A stretch of DNA of 64,000 nt from Granulicella sapmiensis. GTDB taxonomy: Bacteria; Acidobacteriota; Terriglobia; Terriglobales; Acidobacteriaceae. The stretch spans positions 1-64,000 of the forward strand of contig JAMFSR010000035.1 in NCBI GenBank assembly GCA_026225395.1. The letters run 5' to 3'. The position numbers were made by a program, and so were the translations under genes. Shown one piece after another: positions 56,713-64,000 of the stretch (positions within the stretch are counted from its first letter, which is position 1; every line of letters starts with the position of its first letter). The notes under the pieces were generated by a model. That model searched no databases. It had not been told where the DNA came from and saw only the letters and a program-made list of their open reading frames with translations.

Positions 56713-58308
56713 TCAAGGCAAAGAAGCCTCAAATGCCGCGTACCTCTGCTCCAACTCCCACTGCGCCGCCGCTTTCTCGCTGCCTTTCAACAGCGCCTCA
56801 CAGGCAGCCGTCGGCTTACTCGTCGCTGTAATGGCTGCTGCACAAGCCGGTTTGCGCCTCGCAAAATCATCCGGCGCCGCCCACAAGCTCTCGCCCGTCA
56901 GGAAGGAGTGCTCGAACGAAGTCCGCGCCATCTTCTTCAACTCCATATAGTCGATGTGCTGCTCTTCAGCGGCCTTCACATACTCATGCGTCAGGTCGAT
57001 CCGCGAGTTGCCCTCATCGTCGGTCGAAAGCGAAACCGGCACATGCGCCGCGATGTATCCCGACAACGGATGGTCCGCACCTTTCACCCCAAGAATCACA
57101 TCGTTGGACGTCAGGTTGATCTCCACCGAAATATGCTTCGCCGCCATCTCCTTCAACAGCCCGGCAGCGTCATCTTCGTACAACACATCGACACCATGCC
57201 CGATACGTTGCGCATGCCCAAGCTCAATCGCCTCACGAATATGAAACCGCAAACCCTCAGGCGGAACCATCCCCGGCGCAAGCTCTCCCGCATGCAGCGA
57301 AAGGTTCACCTTGGGATAGAGCGAGTGCAGATAGTCCAGCATCTGCATGTGCAGGTGATAGTCATGCATGGAAACGCGCCCATCTTCCGGCGCCGCAATG
57401 TTGATGCCCACAAAGCGCGGATCAACGCTGTTCAGCTGAAACCCAAGTAACGCCTGCGCAAACACCTGCGCCGGCGCACCTGAACGAATGATCGTGAAGA
57501 TGTAATGCATCTTGATGCTGCATGGAGAAGACGCCTGCGCAGGAGCATCCGTACACTTCTCAACGCTCCGCTGCACCCGTTCAGCATCATCCATCTCCTT
57601 ACGCCCTGCATCCATCTCGTTAAAGAGTCCTGCGGCAATCAACTGATCGCGCATGCCGGCCAGCTCCTCACGCGTGACGGAAGTATCCGCATCCACAGGC
57701 CACTTCACCTTCGTGCTCAATGCCAGAGAATTGCGAAACGAAGGCCCTGTCATGATCTCGAGGTAAGTCTCATTCTGGTCCGCAGCACGAGTCGCGACCT
57801 CCGCCAGCCACTCGCCCATAAACCCTGTCGGTCCGTTCGCACGAAAGCCGGAGAAGAACTGATCGTGACCATCGTAGCCATTCACCGGTACAAAGCTGCG
57901 CATCGAAAAAGCATTGATCAGCCGGTCGTAAAGCTTCTGGTCCTTCACCGCCTCCGACGCAGGAATCGTTCCCGCGGGACATCCCGGCCCTTCATGGTGT
58001 GGCGCAAACCTCGCCGCCACAGGGTCGATGCATATGCCCTGTCTCACGGCCTCATCCAGCGTGCTCTCCGCATAGATCCCGCCGCCCAGGTGGTAATGCA
58101 GCTCCGCGCCCTTGGGCATCGGCTTAAGGAACGCATACAGGTCCGGCGTTCCCAGCTTCTTAGCAGCGTCAAACGCCCTTGAAGCTCGAACCTCCGCTGC
58201 AGTTGGAGCCACAGACTGCGCCTGGCTCATCACGCTCGCGAAAGCGATCAGGCCCATCGTAAATCCGGCAAAAACAACATAGCTGTGTCTGAATGAGGCA
58301 ATCGACAT
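56713..58308 (-). CDS. Exported adenosine deaminase-like amidohydrolase
   Basis: 531 residues, longer than cytosolic ADA (~340). A signal peptide (YVVFAGFTMGLIAFASVMSQ) indicates a periplasmic or secreted enzyme like the ADGF group. Metal-binding GAELHYHLGGGIYAE, the substrate-site SLHAGELAPGM, IGHGVDVLYE and the catalytic VPVSLSTDDEGNSRIDLTHE are present. It converts adenosine (or deoxyadenosine) to inosine, perhaps for purine salvage from plant debris. ATG at 58308 follows AGGA. The first part HLGGG replaces the more common HLDGA. A dyad AAGAC-N6-GTCTT lies about 50 bp upstream. Confidence 0.9.
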   Translation of the reverse strand: MSIASFRHSYVVFAGFTMGLIAFASVMSQAQSVAPTAAEVRASRAFDAAKKLGTPDLYAFLKPMPKGAELHYHLGGGIYAESTLDEAVRQGICIDPVAARFAPHHEGPGCPAGTIPASEAVKDQKLYDRLINAFSMRSFVPVNGYDGHDQFFSGFRANGPTGFMGEWLAEVATRAADQNETYLEIMTGPSFRNSLALSTKVKWPVDADTSVTREELAGMRDQLIAAGLFNEMDAGRKEMDDAERVQRSVEKCTDAPAQASSPCSIKMHYIFTIIRSGAPAQVFAQALLGFQLNSVDPRFVGINIAAPEDGRVSMHDYHLHMQMLDYLHSLYPKVNLSLHAGELAPGMVPPEGLRFHIREAIELGHAQRIGHGVDVLYEDDAAGLLKEMAAKHISVEINLTSNDVILGVKGADHPLSGYIAAHVPVSLSTDDEGNSRIDLTHEYVKAAEEQHIDYMELKKMARTSFEHSFLTGESLWAAPDDFARRKPACAAAITATSKPTAACEALLKGSEKAAAQWELEQRYAAFEASLP

Positions 58309-58426
58309 ACAGAGAGATCCTTCCTTTGTTCGCGGCAACTTGTGCTTTTATCTCTTAAGACTAAATCGTCTTGGGCGCGAAACAAAGGAAGGCCTCAACT
58401 GGGCTTAGGCCGTGAACGAGCCCGGC

Positions 58427-60367
58427 CTACTTCAAAGGAATGTCGATGACCTGAATCGTGAACTTCCCAACCACCTCATGGAACTCGCTATCCTTGAACG
58501 CCGGGCTCGAAGCAACAGGCAGGATCGCTTCCGGCGATGTAATCGAGTTCGTCGCCTCAAAGCTGGCCGCATGCAGCGTATTGATCTGCGCCACATGCTT
58601 GCCCGCTGCAAAGTCCGCAAGCGAAACGGCAATCGGCTGGTCCACATTCGATGCATTCACCAGCTTCAAATGCAACACATGGTCGCTCGAAGACACAGTA
58701 GCCGAGTAGAAGAAGCGCGCGCCTGCTCCCGAGATCGTCGAGTGCGGCGTCCCATCCCCGATGTGCGCCGCAAACAGACACTGCGCGTAATAGCTCGGAG
58801 AACCATAGCTCTTCAGCGCGTCATACCCAATCAGGTCCGTAGGCCACTGCATCGCTCCAGGATTCACATTGGTCAGCAGTGGAGCATAGCTTGCAATCTC
58901 GATCAGGTCGCCGTTCCGTTCCATCGAGGTCATCCACGCCGCATCACCCAGAGCATCGCCGAAGTTCGGCGTCGGCGAACCCGACCGCGTCGCCCACTCG
59001 CCCACAAACACCTTTGGCCCTGTGCGCGGCGCATTGTCGTACTGATGTACCAAATCAAACATCGCCGCGGGCGACTTGTAGTAGTGGTCATCGATCAAAT
59101 CAGGCTGTGCGGCAGCCTTCGTTTCCTTCACCGGAGCGGTTGCAATCAACTTGTACTGCGGATAATGCTTGCGCAGCGCCTCCGCAATCTGAGCAAAACG
59201 CGCATCGTAGGTGTGCGACTTGTCGAACCAGTCTTCGTTGCCGATCTCGATGTAGTGCAGCGGGAACGGCGCCGGATGACCATCCTTCGCTCGTTCGGCA
59301 CCCCACTTTGTGGAAGTGTCGCCGGTCACATACTCCACTTCATCGACGGCCGCCTGCACATAAGGCTCCAGGTCGTGCCCCGGCTCCACATGCTGGCCCT
59401 TGAGCGCATAACCCGCATAGACCGCCAGCACCGGCTCTACATGCAGGTCTTCGCACCACTCCAGAAACTCGAGAAAGCCCATGCCATCGGTCGACCAGTA
59501 GGTCCACGGCGCCTGATGTCCGGGCCGGTCCACACGCGGCCCGATCGTCTTCTTCCAGTCGTACCAATCCGCCAGCGTGTCGCCTTCCAGATAGTTCCCT
59601 CCCGGCAGACGCAGAAAGTGCGGATGCATCGCAGCCATGCGCTCCATCAGATCAACCCGCAGGCCTTCGGGGCGATTGTTATACGTCGGCGGAAACAGCG
59701 ACACCAGCTGCAACCACAACACGCCAGCGTGCGCCGCCGTAATCTGCAGATGATTCTTCGAGGAGGCAGCGACCTCGCCGGTCGTCAGCGAATACTCATG
59801 CTTCGACCACGATGTCGTAATCGCAGGAATCACAACTTGCGCCAGCACCGCGTTCGTGTCGTCGCTGATCAACCGCACCGTCAGCGGTCCCAGGTTTGCG
59901 TCTCCCGCCTTCGCATAAAACGAACCCTTATAGGTCGTCCGCGCATGCACCGGGATTCCCCAGTACCCGGAGTTGCTCACCCCGACCTCATCTATCGCGG
60001 ATGCACTCTTGATCACAAGCTTCAGGCTCGTGGTGAGCGCAGTGCTCGGTCCCGTCTCCTTGTCCTGCATCATCTCCGCATCGGCATTCCCATTGCGGAC
60101 CAGCTCCCAACCTTCCACTCCCGACCAGAAATTACGCATCGTCGGGTTCCGCACCAGCTCCGCATACAAACCGCCGTCGTATGAGTGGTTGATCTCCTCG
60201 GTCATCAACCCATAAAGCATCGGGCTAACCGGGCTGACGATGTTTCCCGTGTCGATGTTGAGCTGCGCCGTTGGAGCTGCGGCCTTCTGCGCCATAGAAA
60301 GCAAAGACGACGAACAGAGGAAGAGCAGAACGTGCAAACGAAGGAAACCAAAAGTCTTCAAAGTCAT
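58427..60367 (-). CDS. Alpha-L-arabinofuranosidase, glycoside hydrolase family 51
   Basis: 646 residues, exported (LHVLLFLCSSSLLSMAQ). After a beta-rich N-terminal part containing a CBM4/9-like region (WELVRNGNADAEMM to LQLVSLFPP), the TIM barrel has RLPGGNYLEGDTLADWYDWK, the acid/base Glu378 in IEIGNEDW and the nucleophile Glu457 in KVFVGEWA. A C-terminal beta-domain follows. It releases arabinofuranosyl residues from arabinan, arabinoxylan or rhamnogalacturonan side chains. Cluster with RhaM (60421) and the receptor at 61022 suggests a pectin side-chain locus. Confidence 0.95.
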   Translation of the reverse strand: MTLKTFGFLRLHVLLFLCSSSLLSMAQKAAAPTAQLNIDTGNIVSPVSPMLYGLMTEEINHSYDGGLYAELVRNPTMRNFWSGVEGWELVRNGNADAEMMQDKETGPSTALTTSLKLVIKSASAIDEVGVSNSGYWGIPVHARTTYKGSFYAKAGDANLGPLTVRLISDDTNAVLAQVVIPAITTSWSKHEYSLTTGEVAASSKNHLQITAAHAGVLWLQLVSLFPPTYNNRPEGLRVDLMERMAAMHPHFLRLPGGNYLEGDTLADWYDWKKTIGPRVDRPGHQAPWTYWSTDGMGFLEFLEWCEDLHVEPVLAVYAGYALKGQHVEPGHDLEPYVQAAVDEVEYVTGDTSTKWGAERAKDGHPAPFPLHYIEIGNEDWFDKSHTYDARFAQIAEALRKHYPQYKLIATAPVKETKAAAQPDLIDDHYYKSPAAMFDLVHQYDNAPRTGPKVFVGEWATRSGSPTPNFGDALGDAAWMTSMERNGDLIEIASYAPLLTNVNPGAMQWPTDLIGYDALKSYGSPSYYAQCLFAAHIGDGTPHSTISGAGARFFYSATVSSSDHVLHLKLVNASNVDQPIAVSLADFAAGKHVAQINTLHAASFEATNSITSPEAILPVASSPAFKDSEFHEVVGKFTIQVIDIPLK

Positions 60368-60420
60368 AGGATTGTCACTCGCGAGGATTCTATCCTTAGC
60401 CGCCGCTCACCAACAACCGG

Positions 60421-60792
60421 TCACCTGTTGGACTTCGCCAGGACCTCGATCGAAGCTTGCGACTCCCCACCGTCGAAGTGGAAGACCTCGCGCATCGGCG
60501 ACCACAGCTCTTCGGGTTTCGACGCGTCCACCGCCGTCAGCGTCGGATTCATGATCTTCCACCACCGCTGCATCTCCGGGCTCGCAGCCATCTTGCGCAT
60601 ATCGGCCTCATAGTCGCTGCCGTTGTACTCCAGGTACGAAAACAGGAACCCGTTTGAAAGAAAGATGCTGTAATTCGTGATCTCGCATGCGGCGATGACT
60701 CTCAGCACATCCGGCCAGACCTCTTGGTGATACCGAACGTATTCGGCCTCTTGTTCCGGCACAAGCCGCGTCACCTGAGCATACCTACGCAC
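60421..60792 (-). CDS. rhaM: L-rhamnose mutarotase
   Basis: 123 residues from GTG 60792 (a longer TTG start at 60846 gives no family sequence). RhaM interconverts alpha- and beta-L-rhamnose. Matches: RYAQVTRLVPEQEAEYVRYH, VWPDVLRVIAACEITNYSIF, FSYLEYNGSDYEADMRKMAA and WWKIMNPTLTAVD. Slightly longer than the usual ~104. Rhamnose from rhamnogalacturonan would be its substrate. Follows the GH51 gene's start region in the same orientation, 53 bp upstream. Confidence 0.92.
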   Translation of the reverse strand: MRRYAQVTRLVPEQEAEYVRYHQEVWPDVLRVIAACEITNYSIFLSNGFLFSYLEYNGSDYEADMRKMAASPEMQRWWKIMNPTLTAVDASKPEELWSPMREVFHFDGGESQASIEVLAKSNR

Positions 60793-60941
60793 TGGCTCGC
60801 CCCCTATTCCCCTGAAAAACAGCAAGATAGAGCTATTGATCAGCAATTGTCAACTGAGGAATTATTTCATAAAGGACAATTCGCTTTTCCCGGCCTATTG
60901 CCAATCATCACTTACCCGATCTATCGGAAATTATTTTTCTA

Positions 60942-60971
60942 TTGACACCGGTGCTTTCATCCTCGTATGGT
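60942..60971 (+). promoter_or_regulatory. Likely promoter of the third TonB receptor
   Basis: -35 TTGACA (60942-60947), 18-bp spacer, -10-like TATGGT (60966-60971), 50 bp before the start codon. No CG-centred operator of the 8150 type is seen here. Confidence 0.55.
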
Positions 60972-61021
60972 TCGACGTCGAACAATCTCCCAAATTTCAA
61001 CGCATCTGGCAGGAGGACTGT

Positions 61022-64000
61022 ATGAACGCACGATTGCTCCTAGATCTGATCTACCGCACCATCTCAAATCAAGCGATGCCCTTGAAGGGCCGCGCCCTGC
61101 GATGGATCACCACCTCGCTCGCCCTGCTTCTCCTGGCTTGCTCAGCCGTTCTGGCGCAGACCGGTGGCGACGGGGCCATCGAAGGAACAGTCACCGATCA
61201 GACCGGCGCTGCCGTCCCTAACGCCTCCGTGACCGCGACCAATGTGGGAACAGGGGTTAAAACCACACGGCCGACCTCGTCGGACGGCGTTTATGACATC
61301 ACGCCGCTAATTCCGGGCATCTACACGATTGAGGTGAAGTCCGCTGGATTTGAGTCGCACAAGCAGGAAAACATCCAGATCGATGCCCTGCACGTCACAG
61401 GACTCAACGTCGCGCTGAAAGTCGGCTCGCAGGGCGAGCAAGTAACGGTTACCACCGCTCCCCCTAATCTGGAGACAACCAACGCCACCCTCGGCGGAAC
61501 GATTCAGGGCGCGGAGTATATGGAATTGCCGCTGCTGGTCTCCGGCAACCAGCAACGCGATATTACGCAGTTCTCCAACCTGCTTCCCGGAGCGCAGGCT
61601 GGCAGCCGCTCTTCAGTCATCGGTGGAACCACGACCCGCGTCGGTGAACTCTATGTGGACGGCATTCCACTCACGACGATCAGCCAGCAGGGAGACAACC
61701 GGCCGGTCTTAAACGTCGTCCCGATGGAGGCAATCGATCAGATCCAGGTAGTGACCAGCGGATACTCCGCCGAGTACCAGGGAGCTGGGCTTGAGAACTA
61801 CAACCTCAAGTCAGGAACAAACAAGTATCACGGCACGGTTGCCGACTTCATTCGGAACACGCTTTTTGATACCTGGGGCTTTACCGCTCCCTGGACCACG
61901 ATCACGAATGCGGCCGGCGTCAAAGGCTTTCAAAATGCCACGCCGAACTCCTATGGACATATTTCCAAGCCGGCAGACCACCAGAATGAGCTCAGCATTA
62001 GCTTCGGCGGACCTGTGCGTATTCCGCACCTCTTCGATGGCAGGGATAAGCTCTTCTTTCAGTTCACCCTCGACAAGGTTCACGCCGAGTCCGCACCGGT
62101 GTATGGCGCGGATACTTTGCCAACAGCACAAATGCGCACAGGAGACTTCTCTCAACTCCTGGCAGCCAACGGCGGACCGGGGTATGTAATTTACGATCCT
62201 ACATCGCAGGCAGCATGCACCGCTAACAATGGAGGAACGCCGTGCCGCTATCCCTTCGGACAAACACCGACCGGCGCTTCGAATCCCGCCAAAGCTACAA
62301 ATATTATCCCGACGAACGAGCTTTCCCCCATCAGCCTGTACATGCAAAAATTTCTGCCTGCCACGATCAACAACTCGTTGACCAACAACTACATTGGCGG
62401 CATTCCAACCGGCTATAAGAACTATCTCTGGGGTACGCGTATCGATTACGACATCTCACCCCGGCAGAGACTCTCCGTTGCCGCGACCAACGGCCGCCGC
62501 CACGCGGTGCCTTATACCTCGGGCACCTCCAATCTGCCGGTGCCCTATCTCGCCACCACCATGTCAACGGTCGTCGGTGACTTCATCGATGTGGAACACA
62601 CGTTCACCATCTCGCCACGAGCGGTGAATCAGTTCAAAGCCGGCTATCAGTACTTCGGCGGTCCACCCACGCAAAATAGCAATGAGGGCATTGCGCAATA
62701 TGAGTCGGCTGCGATCGGGATCACTGGCGTGCCTGTCGGACAGGGCTCCGATGAGTTTCCCGGTTCAAGCTTTGCCGGCACCAATCCGCAAACCAACTGG
62801 AGCCAGCCGGATGTCACCAATAAGACCGTGACACACACCTTCGTGATTGTCGACAACGTTGAATGGACACTAGGCAAAAACGCTCTGAACTTCGGCATAC
62901 AGCTTCAGGATCTGATGGAGAACGCCAGCACCAACAGCAGCTACTCCTCTCCCATCACCTATGCGTGGAACCCTAACGATACGGACAACATCAGCGGCAC
63001 CTCCTATGTGACCGCTAACGGTTATGCCTATGCCAGTTATATGCTTGGCGCAGTCGATAGCAGCGCTGTCACGCTGCAGCCGTTTTCCGACATCGGCGAC
63101 CGTTATCACCCCATCTCCCCTTACTTTCAGGATGACCTCAGGATCACCTCGAAGTTGACGCTGAACCTTGGGCTGCGTTGGGATTACATCCCCAGCTTCC
63201 GTGAAACTCTCGATCGCTGGTCGTTCCTGAATGCGACACAGACCAACACCTATACCGGCAATCCTGGAAACTTCCAATTCGCCGGAAACTATGGCGGAGC
63301 AGGCGTGAGCTGCGGTTGCCGCTCACCGGTAAATACCTACTGGAAAAACTGGGGTCCGCGCCTGGGCTTCGCCTACTCCGCAACTCCGACAACGGTCATC
63401 CGCGGAGGCGTCGCCATCCTCTACTCACATGGCGGAGGCACTGGCGGTGCGGGTGCGGTCGCTACCGGCCAAACCGGCTTCAACGATCCGATCAGCTATC
63501 CGGCTAACCCTGCCGGTCCAAACGCAGCGCCGGCGTTCTATCTCAACAACAGCACAGGTTTCCAGACATTGGGCCTTTCGAACACGAACTTCGGCGGCCC
63601 CACGGCAACGTTGCCCACTATACCCGCACCATCGGTGACCAGCCAGCTATCCACCGGTCTGGTCGGCAACTTTGTCAACAGCTCGGGAGCCTTCGTAAAG
63701 TCGACCTCGGGCATCAACTACGCCGACCCGTACTACGGCGACCGCACACCGACGTTCTATTACTGGAACTTCGGCATCCAGCAGGCAATGACCAATAACA
63801 TCACCTTCACCCTGAACTATGCGGGTAGCATCAGTCACTTCATCGCCGGCGCCAGCGGTCTGCGTGGCCTCCAATCGGGCGAGGTGAACCCGGCCTACTT
63901 CGCGCTCGGCGCCGGCGGCACAGTGGCCGCTCCGCAGTATGGAAAGGGTCTGCTTTCACAGCCTGCCACAGCCGCCAACGTGGCACTGGCGCAGGCTGTC
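61022..64000 (+). CDS. Oar-like TonB-dependent receptor, 3' end outside window
   Basis: 993 codons are visible with no stop; the gene runs off the end. ATG at 61022 has AGGAGG close upstream. Signal peptide (LRWITTSLALLLLACSAVLA), carboxypeptidase-regulatory domain (DGAIEGTVTDQTGAAVPNAS), plug (SSVIGGTTTRVGELYVDGIP, GYSAEYQGAGLENYNLKSGT) and much of the barrel (YFQDDLRITSKLTLNLGLRW) are present. Located after rhaM and GH51, so uptake of arabinan- or rhamnose-containing fragments is a reasonable guess. Its plug variant reads GAGLENYNLKSGTNKYHG, unlike the GGVVTAVTKSGT form of the 49002 receptor. Confidence 0.93.
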   Translation, partial: MNARLLLDLIYRTISNQAMPLKGRALRWITTSLALLLLACSAVLAQTGGDGAIEGTVTDQTGAAVPNASVTATNVGTGVKTTRPTSSDGVYDITPLIPGIYTIEVKSAGFESHKQENIQIDALHVTGLNVALKVGSQGEQVTVTTAPPNLETTNATLGGTIQGAEYMELPLLVSGNQQRDITQFSNLLPGAQAGSRSSVIGGTTTRVGELYVDGIPLTTISQQGDNRPVLNVVPMEAIDQIQVVTSGYSAEYQGAGLENYNLKSGTNKYHGTVADFIRNTLFDTWGFTAPWTTITNAAGVKGFQNATPNSYGHISKPADHQNELSISFGGPVRIPHLFDGRDKLFFQFTLDKVHAESAPVYGADTLPTAQMRTGDFSQLLAANGGPGYVIYDPTSQAACTANNGGTPCRYPFGQTPTGASNPAKATNIIPTNELSPISLYMQKFLPATINNSLTNNYIGGIPTGYKNYLWGTRIDYDISPRQRLSVAATNGRRHAVPYTSGTSNLPVPYLATTMSTVVGDFIDVEHTFTISPRAVNQFKAGYQYFGGPPTQNSNEGIAQYESAAIGITGVPVGQGSDEFPGSSFAGTNPQTNWSQPDVTNKTVTHTFVIVDNVEWTLGKNALNFGIQLQDLMENASTNSSYSSPITYAWNPNDTDNISGTSYVTANGYAYASYMLGAVDSSAVTLQPFSDIGDRYHPISPYFQDDLRITSKLTLNLGLRWDYIPSFRETLDRWSFLNATQTNTYTGNPGNFQFAGNYGGAGVSCGCRSPVNTYWKNWGPRLGFAYSATPTTVIRGGVAILYSHGGGTGGAGAVATGQTGFNDPISYPANPAGPNAAPAFYLNNSTGFQTLGLSNTNFGGPTATLPTIPAPSVTSQLSTGLVGNFVNSSGAFVKSTSGINYADPYYGDRTPTFYYWNFGIQQAMTNNITFTLNYAGSISHFIAGASGLRGLQSGEVNPAYFALGAGGTVAAPQYGKGLLSQPATAANVALAQAV

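Noticed and set aside
58412..60184. 590-codon frame antisense to the GH51 gene
   Set aside because: Arg/His-rich shadow translation without domains; GH51 catalytic motifs are on the minus strand.

Overview
The window looks like a chromosomal piece of a soil acidobacterium (Acidobacteriota, class Terriglobia, Granulicella/Terriglobus/Edaphobacter-like). The evidence is indirect: three very large Oar-type TonB-dependent receptors that start with a carboxypeptidase-regulatory domain, many secreted plant-polysaccharide enzymes, Tat-exported Gfo/Idh/MocA and TIM-barrel proteins, a Ser/Thr kinase with TPRs, bacillithiol synthesis (BshA), high GC content and repeat families I associate with this group. 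No 16S gene is present, so the genus is a guess. No plasmid, phage, transposase or CRISPR array was seen.

Layout. 1-2.7 kb: tRNA-Asp and a multihaem cytochrome with TPRs whose 3' end is decayed. 3-13 kb: a carbohydrate region with a TonB receptor, a PL5-like lyase, a GH3 beta-glucosidase, a ThuA-like protein with a fossil duplicate, and a beta-propeller relic. Near-identical CG-centred operators precede three of these transcription units. 12-18.4 kb: sugar isomerase-like and Gfo/Idh/MocA proteins, tRNA-Val, a GH28 pectinase, a YdjC-type deacetylase and bshA. 18.5-28.8 kb: envelope proteins, a Ser/Thr kinase, a response regulator, ccmF-ccmH, a SET-domain protein and a His/Tyr-rich secreted peptide. 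28.9-38.5 kb: housekeeping genes dnaX, ybaB/ebfC and recR, then a minus-strand eno-X-gpmI-Y operon with overlapping start/stop codons, a LytS-like sensor kinase and ribA. 38.9-40.2 kb: a small protein with a duplicated RGIPPV motif followed directly by a radical SAM enzyme. 40.2-48.9 kb: a MarR/MFS efflux pair, a GH105 hydrolase, DinB and DUF1203 proteins, an osmoprotectant ABC transporter, a P-loop kinase and gapA. 49-64 kb: a second TonB receptor with an operator-embedded promoter, DUF6629, LysR, RidA, a ROK kinase, a PIG-L deacetylase, an adenosine deaminase, a GH51 arabinofuranosidase, L-rhamnose mutarotase and the first 993 codons of a third TonB receptor.

How it works together. The receptors and the PL5, GH3, GH28, GH105, GH51 and RhaM proteins fit uptake and breakdown of plant cell-wall glycans (pectin, arabinan, beta-glucans). 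Copies of a palindrome with consensus AGACAATCGTTTGTCT suggest that one LacI-family repressor, not encoded here, co-regulates several loci, possibly including eno. Three further layers deserve attention: arrays of five 7-bp units placed at or next to start codons, palindromic elements inserted in the same reading frame inside dnaX and recR, and the RGIPPV-protein/radical-SAM pair, the best candidate here for an undescribed peptide- or protein-modification system.
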